NCBI GenBank assembly: GCA_016287555.1
Contig: JAEFAK010000138.1
Location: 1 to 5,214, forward strand
Direction of reading: 5' to 3'
Source: Oscillospiraceae bacterium
GTDB taxonomy: Bacteria; Bacillota; Clostridia; Oscillospirales; Oscillospiraceae
Length of the DNA stretch: 5,214 bases
The notes beneath the pieces were generated by a model. That model worked only from the letters and a program-made list of their open reading frames with translations. It did not search any database and was not told where the DNA came from. Below are positions 1 through 5,214 of the stretch, piece after piece (the first letter of the stretch is position 1; each line of letters begins with the position of its first letter). The position numbers were made by a program, and so were the translations under genes.

Positions 1-939
1 GAGATGGACCGCCTCGGCATAGGCGAAAACGGCGCGACCGAGCTGGAGGTAATAAAGGCCAATAAGATAATCCCCAAGGTCGTCGGCGTGCCTTCGGCGA
101 AGGGGAAGTACGCCCTTCCCGAAAGCTGCCCCGCCTGCGGCGGGCCCGTGAGCGTGGCCGTCGGAGTCAGCGGCGCGCGGACGCTCAGATGCGCCAATCC
201 GGACTGCCCGGCGAAGAACCTCAAGAAGTTCGAGCGCTTCGTCAGCAAGATAGGCGCGGACATAGACGGCCTCTCGACGGAGACCCTGCGGGAATTCGTC
301 GGGCTGGGTTTCGTGCGCGATTTCGCGGATATATACAGGCTTGCCGACCATGCCGCCGAGATACGCGAGATGGAGGGCTACGGGGACAAAAGCTGCGAGA
401 ACCTTCTCGCGGCGATAGAAAAGTCCAGGACGAGTACCGACGCCGCGCATTTTCTGACGGCGCTCTGCATCCCGCAGATAGCGGGCGACGCGGCAAAGCG
501 CCTCGTCGGAGCCTACGGCTGGCCCGGCCTGATAGACGAGCTCGAGAAGGGGACGGACTTTTCCGCCGTGGACGGGCTCGGCCCGGAGCGCTCCGCCGCC
601 GTGCTCGGCTGGTACGGAGACGAGGCCAACCGCCGCGTCTTCCGCGAGCTGACGGAGCTTATGACGATCCCCGCGGCCGAGCCGAAGACAGAGAATACGG
701 GCGGCTGCGCGGGGTTCACCTTCGTCGTAACGGGCGAGGTGCACGCCTTCGCCAACCGCGACGCCTTCAAGGCCTACGTCGAGGCAAACGGCGGCAAGGT
801 CGCCGGGAGCGTCTCGAAAAAGACGGATTTCCTCGTCAACAACGACCTGACCTCAGCCTCGTCGAAGAATACGAAGGCCAAGGAGCTCGGCGTCCCCATA
901 ATCTCAGAGGACGAATTCATCGAGCGCTTCGGCATGTAA
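1..939 (+). CDS. ligA: NAD+-dependent DNA ligase LigA, C-terminal part (5' end outside window)
   Basis: LigA seals nicks in duplex DNA during replication and repair using NAD+. The reading frame is open from base 1, so the ATG at 4 is an internal Met, not the start. The visible 312 codons are about half of a usual ligase of roughly 650-700 residues; the adenylating Lys domain lies upstream, unseen. In order: the end of the OB fold (ANKIIPKVVGV, about 58-90); a Cys4 zinc finger (CPAC, Cys codons at 127-129 and 136-138; CANPDC, Cys codons at 190-192 and 205-207); a helix-hairpin-helix region (about 300-650, including VDGLGPERSAAVL); and a BRCT domain (about 712-936, with VVTGEV, GGKVAGSVSKKTDFLV and KAKELGVPIISEDEF). 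The BRCT stretch NNDLTSASSKNTKAKELG is, from memory, typical of a divergent clostridial ligase type rather than the E. coli type, so this may be either the main ligase or a paralogue. It ends at TAA 937-939, 36 nt before the next gene. Confidence 0.94.
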   Translation, partial: EMDRLGIGENGATELEVIKANKIIPKVVGVPSAKGKYALPESCPACGGPVSVAVGVSGARTLRCANPDCPAKNLKKFERFVSKIGADIDGLSTETLREFVGLGFVRDFADIYRLADHAAEIREMEGYGDKSCENLLAAIEKSRTSTDAAHFLTALCIPQIAGDAAKRLVGAYGWPGLIDELEKGTDFSAVDGLGPERSAAVLGWYGDEANRRVFRELTELMTIPAAEPKTENTGGCAGFTFVVTGEVHAFANRDAFKAYVEANGGKVAGSVSKKTDFLVNNDLTSASSKNTKAKELGVPIISEDEFIERFGM

Positions 940-975
940 CGAAAACGCCCCTGCGGGCTGAAAACGGAGGCCGCC

Positions 976-2154
976 ATGAGCAAGTGGATACCCTCCTTCG
1001 GGGCCGTCCCCGTCGAATATCACTATGAGATCGGCTGCTTAGAGAACGTCTCGGAAAAGGCCGTCATACGCAACAATCTGCGCGGAGAGAAGCTGCGCGT
1101 CACCTTCGCAAATCCCGACAGCCCGGACGAAATGCGCATCGAGGCCGCGGCGATAGCCCTGCGGGACCGCGTCTCCGGGAAAAAGACTCCGGACTTCCCG
1201 CTGACCTGCGGAGGAAGCGGGAGGATAGTCCTCGCGCCTGGGGAGGAGCGCCGCAGCGACGAGGTATGCGTCCCCGTTTCGCCGGAGGACGACCTCATCC
1301 TCAAGCTCTATTTCAAAGAGAGGACCGTCCTGCGCTCCGCGCTGGTGACGTGGCGGCTCGGCGTCTGGCAGTGCAGCCAGTTCTCGGGCGATTTCAGAAG
1401 CGGCCCGCTCGGGTTTACGGTCAAGCAGGAGCTCTGCCCCGGCCTCGCCGCCGACCCTTACCCGAACCATTTCCTCGTCGGCGTGAAGGCCGTCTCCGTA
1501 TATGCGGAGGACGGCGCGCGTCTCATGGGCCTGATGGGGGACTCCGTCACGCACATGGGCTTTTTCTCCGACCCGCTCATCCTCGCGCTCTATGAAAAAT
1601 ACCCCGGCCGCCTCGCCGTCATAAACGCGGGCATATGCGGCAACAGGATAGCGCGCGATTATCCGCGTGTCCCCGTTTCGCCCGGCGAGGGGCACCAGTT
1701 CGGCGCCGCCGGCAGGGACCGCTTCCTGCGCGACCTCTATTCCGAGGCTGCGCCGGACGACGTATTCATCATGGAGGGCGTCAACGACTGCACCCACTGG
1801 ATGGTCTCCGGCACTGAGCCGGAGGAGACGCCGGAGGGCGTCTTCGCCGCGCTTTCCGAGACGGCCGAGCAGGCCGGGGCGCGGGGCAGCCGCGTCCTCA
1901 TGAGCACGATAATGCCCTTCGGGGCCGACGGCATGCCCTGGCGGGACAGGGCCGACGCCATAAGGCGGGGCTGCAACGACCTCATCCGCGCCCGCGTCCC
2001 GGCGGAGAGCCTCGTCGATCTCGACGCAGTGATGCGCGATCCGGACGATCCATCGCACCTGCAGGAGGGCATGCACCTCGGCGACGGAGTGCACCCCAAC
2101 GACTTCGGAGGCTGCAAAATGGCGCGGGCCGTCATGGACCGCTGGTTTACATAA
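976..2154 (+). CDS. SGNH/GDSL-family hydrolase with N-terminal beta-rich domain (esterase/deacetylase-like)
   Basis: This 392-residue protein has all four SGNH blocks: GDSVT with nucleophile Ser190; NAGICGN (217-223), with Gly222 as the likely oxyanion Gly; GVND (268-271) with Asn270; and DGVHP (370-374) supplying Asp370 and His373. The family hydrolyses esters, often acetyl groups on carbohydrates or acyl chains on lipids; the substrate cannot be read from sequence. Residues of about 1-150 precede the hydrolase core and resemble the beta-sandwich (RNNLRGEKLRVTFAN, then a glycine- and Ser-Asp-containing stretch) found in front of many secreted lysophospholipase L1-like hydrolases. No signal peptide or membrane segment is visible, so the protein is probably cytoplasmic. 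The ATG start is supported by GGAGG at 966-970 with a 5-nt spacer. It lies 36 nt after the ligase gene and 34 nt before the next gene, consistent with being the first gene of a catabolic run. Family assignment is secure; the substrate is unknown. Confidence 0.9.
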   Translation: MSKWIPSFGAVPVEYHYEIGCLENVSEKAVIRNNLRGEKLRVTFANPDSPDEMRIEAAAIALRDRVSGKKTPDFPLTCGGSGRIVLAPGEERRSDEVCVPVSPEDDLILKLYFKERTVLRSALVTWRLGVWQCSQFSGDFRSGPLGFTVKQELCPGLAADPYPNHFLVGVKAVSVYAEDGARLMGLMGDSVTHMGFFSDPLILALYEKYPGRLAVINAGICGNRIARDYPRVPVSPGEGHQFGAAGRDRFLRDLYSEAAPDDVFIMEGVNDCTHWMVSGTEPEETPEGVFAALSETAEQAGARGSRVLMSTIMPFGADGMPWRDRADAIRRGCNDLIRARVPAESLVDLDAVMRDPDDPSHLQEGMHLGDGVHPNDFGGCKMARAVMDRWFT

Positions 2155-2156
2155 TA
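2146..2156 (+). promoter_or_regulatory. AT-rich motif upstream of first S12-type gene, copy 1 of a pair (possible -10 or operator)
   Basis: TTTACATAATA overlaps the stop codon of the SGNH gene. It matches TTGACATAATA at 4867-4877 at 10 of 11 positions. In both cases CATAAT begins exactly 39 nt before the start codon of a beta-lactamase-like gene. CATAAT is 5/6 to a sigma-70 -10 box, but no good -35 lies about 17 bp upstream. Function is not established; an internal promoter, an operator or chance are all possible. Confidence 0.3.
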
Positions 2157-2188
2157 TACGATAACACTCTGCATAGGGAGGAAACGCC

Positions 2189-3358
2189 ATGGATTTCTCA
2201 AAGCTGACAGCATATCTTGACGGGCTGAAGGACGCCTACGGCGTGCCGCAGACTGAGATCGCGGTCACCGTCGGACACGAGACGGTGTACCGGCACCTGA
2301 CCGGCTGCTCCGACTTCGAGGGGCGAGTGCCCGCCTCGGAGAGCGACAGGTACTATTTTTATTCGGCCTCGAAGCTCATAACGATGACCGCCGTCATGCG
2401 CGAGATCGAGCAGGGGCGCATGCGACTTTACGAGCCCATGTGCGCATACCTTCCGGAATTCGAGGCCATGACGGTCATAGACAGGGAGTTTTCCATGGAG
2501 CAGTGGCCGCCGAAGATGCCGCAGAAGGACGAGCCGCAGCACTACGCCGCGCGTCAGATTCGCATCATAGACCTCATGTCCATGATGAGCGGCATGACCT
2601 ACGACACCTCCTCCGAGGCAGTAAAGCGCGCCGCCGCCGAGGCGGGAGGCAGGGCCTCCACGCGCGAGCTCGTCGCCGCCATGGCGGAGATGCCGCTCGC
2701 GTACGAGCCGGGAACGCGCTGGCTGTACTCTCTCGGGCACGACGTGCTCGCCGCGGCCGTCGAGGTCACCTCTGGCGAGCGCTTCGGAGATTATCTGAGG
2801 AAATACGTTTTCGGGCCGGCCGGCGCGGAGGACCTCGGCTTCTCGCTCCCGGAGGGCGTGAAGCTGACCGCCCAGTATACCTACGACATGGGCCGGAAGA
2901 AGATAGTCCCGACCTCGGATAAAAACGTCTTCATCCTCTCAAAAAACTATGAAAGCGGCGGCGCCGGCCTGATAGGTACGGTGTCCGCGTATGCGGGAGT
3001 CGTCGAGGCGCTGGCCAACGGCGGCGAGACCCGGAGCGGGGAGCGCATTCTCTCGGAAAAGTCCGTACGCATGTTCATGAGCTCCGTCACGACGGGGAAG
3101 GCGCAGGAGGATTTTCTGCAGGGCAAGAAGAAGCCGTACGCCTACGGGCTCGGCGTGCGCGTCAGGAACGAGGCCGCGCCCGGAAGCTCGCCCGTCGGCG
3201 AGTTCGGCTGGGACGGCGCCGCGGGCGCCTATGCCCTCGTCGATCCTGTCAACCGCGTGGGGATCGCTTACGCACAGCACGTTCTCAACTTTATGCCCGT
3301 CTACGACGAGATACATCCGGCCGTGCGGGATCTGGTGTACGAAGCCCTCGGGCTCTGA
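2189..3358 (+). CDS. Class C beta-lactamase-like serine hydrolase (S12/EstB-like esterase or peptidase)
   Basis: A 389-residue protein with the penicillin-binding/beta-lactamase fold signatures. The S-x-x-K motif is S59-A-S-K62 (YFYSASK), giving nucleophile Ser59 and base Lys62. The second motif is Y180-S-L182, where classical enzymes have Y-x-N. The third is W341-D-G343 (FGWDGAAG) in place of the KTG box, as in family VIII esterases and many 'beta-lactamase-related' proteins. ESGGAGL (255-261) is also typical of the group. These changes favour an esterase, amidase or D-peptidase over a resistance enzyme. No signal peptide or transmembrane helix is visible, so it probably works in the cytoplasm, unlike true beta-lactamases. 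The ATG start is supported by GGGAGG at 2176-2181 with a 7-nt spacer. It lies between an SGNH hydrolase and a sucrose-phosphorylase-type enzyme, suggesting de-esterification of a sugar substrate (inference). It belongs to a different subfamily from the second S12-type gene at 4910. Confidence 0.88.
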   Translation: MDFSKLTAYLDGLKDAYGVPQTEIAVTVGHETVYRHLTGCSDFEGRVPASESDRYYFYSASKLITMTAVMREIEQGRMRLYEPMCAYLPEFEAMTVIDREFSMEQWPPKMPQKDEPQHYAARQIRIIDLMSMMSGMTYDTSSEAVKRAAAEAGGRASTRELVAAMAEMPLAYEPGTRWLYSLGHDVLAAAVEVTSGERFGDYLRKYVFGPAGAEDLGFSLPEGVKLTAQYTYDMGRKKIVPTSDKNVFILSKNYESGGAGLIGTVSAYAGVVEALANGGETRSGERILSEKSVRMFMSSVTTGKAQEDFLQGKKKPYAYGLGVRVRNEAAPGSSPVGEFGWDGAAGAYALVDPVNRVGIAYAQHVLNFMPVYDEIHPAVRDLVYEALGL

Positions 3359-3391
3359 GCGCGTCGGGGCGCGCGTCCCCCGGAGGAAGAC

Positions 3392-4870
3392 ATGAGAAAG
3401 ACAGAAAACAAATGCATGCTCATAACCTATGCCGACAGCATGGGCGGCGACCTGCGTGCCCTTGAACACGTGCTCGACACGTACTTTGCCGATGAGATCG
3501 CCGGAGTGCACATACTGCCGTTTTTTCCCTCCTCGGGAGACCGCGGCTTTGCCGTCATAAACTACGACGTGGTCGATCCCGCATTCGGGACCTGGGAGGA
3601 TATAGACCGCCTTGCGGAAAAATACTTCCTCGCAGCCGATTTCATGCTCAACCACATCTCCATCCGCGCGGAGGAATTCAGGGATTATATGCTCAGGGGC
3701 GAAGCCTCGCCCTACCGCGATATGTTCATTCACTGGGATGAGTTCTGGCCGGGCGGCGAGCCGACCGAGGCCGATCTCGCCGTCCTCTATGCCCGAAAGC
3801 CGGGCGGCCCCTGCCGCGAGTTCACGCTCGCAGACGGGTCCGGGGTCAGGCTCTGGTGCACGTTTTATGAGGAGCAGGTCGACATAGACCCCTACGCTCC
3901 CGCGACGCGGGAATACTACCGCCGCAATCTCGGCAGGCTGGCCTCCCACGTGCCCATGATACGCTTCGATGCTTTCGCCTACACCTCGAAGGTGCCCGGC
4001 ACGTCCTGCTTTTTCATCGAGCCGCAGATATGGGACATACTCGATATCAGCACCGAGCCCCTGCGCGGGACGGGGACGGACATGCTCGCCGAGATACACG
4101 AGGAGTATTCCATCCAGCTCAAGCTTGCGGAGCGGGGGCATTACGTCTATGATTTCGCCCTGCCGCTCCTGCTCCTGCACGCCGTCGAGTCCGGGCGGAC
4201 GGACAGGCTGAAGCACTGGCTGGAGATATGCCCGCGCCGCCAGATAACGACGCTCGACACCCATGACGGCATCGGCGGCGTGGACGCCGCCGGCCTCATG
4301 ACGGAGGACGAGATCGAAGATACCGTCCGCGTCGTCATGGAGCGCTACGAAAGGGCGTTCGGCGCCCTCCCGCGGGAGCTGCGGGAGCGGGACCCCGTCC
4401 CCTACGGAAGGATAAGCGTCGGCGGGAAGGAGAAGATGTATCAGCTCCCGGGGACGTTCTTTTCCGACATGGGCGAGGACGAGGACGGGTACGTGCTCGC
4501 GCGCGCCGTCCAGCTATTTGCCCCCGGCATCCCGCAGATATACTACGTCGGCCTGCTGGCCGGCAAAAACGATTTTTCCTGCCTTGAGAGGGGCGAGGGC
4601 GGGCGCGAGATAAACCGCCATAACTTCACCGAGGCCGAGATAGCCGAGCGCGTCAGGGCTCCCTTCCTGCGCCGCATTTTCGCCCTCATGCGCCTGCGCA
4701 ACGCCTCCGACGCTTTTAACGGCGTTTTTTCCGTCCGGCAGGGTAGAAGTCCCGCCGAGCTCGTCCTGCGCTGGGATAAGGACGGGGACTTCGCCGAGCT
4801 GACCGCCGATTTTGATAAAAAGACGATAGAGGTCCGCGTCCCGTCGGGCGTCTTGGAGCTTGACGATTGA
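3392..4870 (+). CDS. GH13_18 glucoside phosphorylase, sucrose phosphorylase-like
   Basis: A 492-residue cytoplasmic enzyme, full length for sucrose phosphorylases (about 480-505), closest by eye to the Leuconostoc/Streptococcus GtfA type. The reaction is reversible phosphorolysis of an alpha-glucoside (sucrose in the type enzymes) to alpha-glucose 1-phosphate plus acceptor. The (beta/alpha)8 barrel is recognisable from MLITYADSMGGDL, FFPSSGDRGF (Asp50, Phe53), NHIS (His88), IRFDAF (nucleophile Asp193), LAEIHEEY (acid/base Glu234), LDTHDGIG (transition-state Asp292) and GREINRH (404-410). A short beta domain follows at the C-terminus. All catalytic residues are present. The acceptor loops differ from Bifidobacterium sucrose phosphorylase: K-E-K-M-Y-Q-L-P (346-353) puts Lys348 at the Asp342 position, and A-R-K-P-G-G-P (134-140) puts Lys136 at the Arg135 position. 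The leaving group could therefore be fructose, fructose 6-phosphate, glycerate, glycerol or another compound. The start has GGAGG at 3382-3386 with a 5-nt spacer. Family call is very secure; sucrose as substrate is only probable, so no symbol (gtfA) is assigned. Confidence 0.92.
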   Translation: MRKTENKCMLITYADSMGGDLRALEHVLDTYFADEIAGVHILPFFPSSGDRGFAVINYDVVDPAFGTWEDIDRLAEKYFLAADFMLNHISIRAEEFRDYMLRGEASPYRDMFIHWDEFWPGGEPTEADLAVLYARKPGGPCREFTLADGSGVRLWCTFYEEQVDIDPYAPATREYYRRNLGRLASHVPMIRFDAFAYTSKVPGTSCFFIEPQIWDILDISTEPLRGTGTDMLAEIHEEYSIQLKLAERGHYVYDFALPLLLLHAVESGRTDRLKHWLEICPRRQITTLDTHDGIGGVDAAGLMTEDEIEDTVRVVMERYERAFGALPRELRERDPVPYGRISVGGKEKMYQLPGTFFSDMGEDEDGYVLARAVQLFAPGIPQIYYVGLLAGKNDFSCLERGEGGREINRHNFTEAEIAERVRAPFLRRIFALMRLRNASDAFNGVFSVRQGRSPAELVLRWDKDGDFAELTADFDKKTIEVRVPSGVLELDD

Positions 4871-4877
4871 CATAATA
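4867..4877 (+). promoter_or_regulatory. AT-rich motif upstream of second S12-type gene, copy 2 of a pair (possible extended -10)
   Basis: TTGACATAATA overlaps the TGA stop of the phosphorylase gene. It contains TGACATAAT, which fits an extended -10 (TGn followed by a 5/6 TATAAT box). Initiation just downstream would give a leader of about 25-30 nt that still carries the AAAGGAGG site. The same motif at the same distance precedes the S12-type gene at 2189. No convincing -35 is present, so this is a candidate only. Confidence 0.35.
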
Positions 4878-4896
4878 CAGAAAACTCGAATTGCAA

Positions 4897-4902
4897 AGGA
4901 GG
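4897..4902 (+). promoter_or_regulatory. Ribosome binding site that fixes the TTG start at 4910
   Basis: AGGAGG, within AAAGGAGG from 4895, is a near-perfect anti-16S match ending 7 nt before TTG 4910-4912. It is the main evidence that this non-ATG codon is the start of the last gene, since no ATG or GTG in that frame lies at a suitable distance. Confidence 0.8.
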
Positions 4903-4909
4903 AAGCGAT

Positions 4910-5214
4910 TTGATCAGAAAAGAGTTCGAGAGAGTTTCCCCCGAATCGGTCGGCGTCCCCTCCGCCTCGGTCGAATGGCTGCTGGACAGACTTGAGGAGG
5001 GCTGGACCGAGCCCCACGGGCTGATGATCATGCGCTTCGGCAAGGTGTTCGCCGAGGGCTGGTGGGCGCCCTACGCCGCTGGTATGCGCCACGGCCTGCA
5101 GTCGCATACGAAGACCTACGCCGCGACGGCCGTCGGCATCGCCGTGACGGAGGGACTGCTCAGCCTCGACGACCGGGTCATCGACATTTTTCCGGACCTC
5201 GCGCCGGAAGATCC
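4910..5214 (+). CDS. Second beta-lactamase-like serine hydrolase, N-terminal part (TTG start, 3' end outside window)
   Basis: The frame is open from a TTG at 4910 to the window end (101 codons plus 2 nt). The product starts MIRKEFERVSPESVGVPSAS and contains GLMIMRFGKVFAEGWWAPY, then LQSHTKTYAATAVG, in which S65-H-T-K68 is the S-x-x-K nucleophile motif of the beta-lactamase/S12 fold, followed by EGLLSLDDRVIDIFPDL, the usual helix after the motif. The Y-x-N and KTG-equivalent motifs lie beyond the window. The TTG is chosen because AAAGGAGG (4895-4902) ends 7 nt before it and there is no in-frame ATG until well inside the conserved region. The first residues carry no signal peptide, so a cytoplasmic esterase or amidase is more likely than a secreted beta-lactamase. 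It lies 39 nt after the phosphorylase gene. It resembles 'serine hydrolase' genes I recall from clostridial carbohydrate loci and is not a close copy of the S12-type gene at 2189. Confidence 0.87.
   Translation, partial: MIRKEFERVSPESVGVPSASVEWLLDRLEEGWTEPHGLMIMRFGKVFAEGWWAPYAAGMRHGLQSHTKTYAATAVGIAVTEGLLSLDDRVIDIFPDLAPED

Noticed and set aside
947..958. Small inverted repeat GCCC-CTGC-GGGC after ligA
   Set aside because: Only a 4-bp stem with no following T-run, so it does not support an intrinsic terminator.
189..1028. A 279-codon plus-strand frame overlapping ligA
   Set aside because: It is the +1 shadow of ligA and is Arg-rich with no motif, whereas the ligA frame shows zinc-finger, HhH and BRCT signatures.
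1039..2190. A 383-codon open frame on the minus strand opposite the SGNH gene
   Set aside because: High-GC codon bias keeps the antisense frame open. The translation is low-complexity, rich in Ala/Arg/Gly/Val, with no recognisable motif, while the plus strand has the complete SGNH block set.
3365..3382. Possible CGGGG/CCCCG hairpin just before the phosphorylase ribosome binding site
   Set aside because: A 5-bp stem in a very GC-rich gap is expected by chance. There is no T-run, and it touches only the first base of GGAGG, so neither a terminator nor a translational switch is supported.
2939..4264. A 441-codon open frame on the minus strand spanning the end of the S12-type gene and most of the phosphorylase gene
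   Set aside because: It is antisense to two genes with intact family motifs, spans their junction, and its product resembles no family I know. It is a composition artefact.
467..4540. Identical 14-mer GCATCCCGCAGATA at 467-480 and 4527-4540
   Set aside because: Both copies encode Ile-Pro-Gln-Ile in frame within unrelated conserved proteins, so shared codon preference explains the match.
4867..4872. Perfect TTGACA as a -35 box
   Set aside because: At 16-18 bp downstream the sequence is ATTGCA-like, a poor -10, and initiation there would fall at the ribosome binding site. Reading CATAAT as an extended -10 fits better.
4514..5107. Minus-strand open frames of 166-197 codons near the window end
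   Set aside because: They lie opposite the phosphorylase 3' end and the TTG-started hydrolase, whose plus-strand reading has a strong ribosome binding site and an S-x-x-K motif.

Overview
The window is a gene-dense, all-plus-strand stretch of a GC-rich bacterial chromosome, roughly 60% G+C or a little more by eye. Every gap between genes is only 33-39 nt, and almost every gene is preceded by a strong GGAGG-type ribosome binding site. There are no RNA genes, CRISPR arrays, insertion sequences or visible terminators. Strong Shine-Dalgarno sites, a TTG start, a ligase of the divergent type I associate with clostridia, and a sucrose-phosphorylase-type enzyme point to a GC-rich anaerobic Firmicute (Clostridia), possibly gut-derived. 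Despite the high GC, Ile is often ATA and Arg often AGG, which is a mild oddity. The taxonomy is inference only.

Layout: (1) 1-939 is the C-terminal half of NAD+-dependent DNA ligase LigA: end of the OB fold, Cys4 zinc finger, HhH region and BRCT. (2) 976-2154 is an intracellular SGNH/GDSL hydrolase with an N-terminal beta-rich domain. (3) 2189-3358 is a class C beta-lactamase-like (serine hydrolase S12/EstB-like) protein. (4) 3392-4870 is a GH13 subfamily 18 glucoside phosphorylase of the sucrose phosphorylase type, with its full catalytic set but an altered acceptor loop. (5) 4910-5214 is the start of a second, distinct beta-lactamase-like serine hydrolase. It uses a TTG start and runs off the window.

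Genes 2-5 look like one catabolic operon downstream of a housekeeping ligase. Three serine hydrolases, none with a visible signal peptide in the part seen, sit beside a cytoplasmic glucoside phosphorylase. A reasonable but unproven reading is that an acylated alpha-glucoside or sucrose-like sugar is imported, de-esterified inside the cell, then phosphorolysed to glucose 1-phosphate. No transporter or regulator lies in the window.

Points for a second look: the phosphorylase loop has Lys where Bifidobacterium sucrose phosphorylase has the fructose-binding Asp342. A near-identical 11-bp AT-rich motif (TTTACATAATA / TTGACATAATA) lies at the same distance upstream of both beta-lactamase-like genes. 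The fifth gene would be missed by an ATG-only gene search. I see no clearly unprecedented system here.
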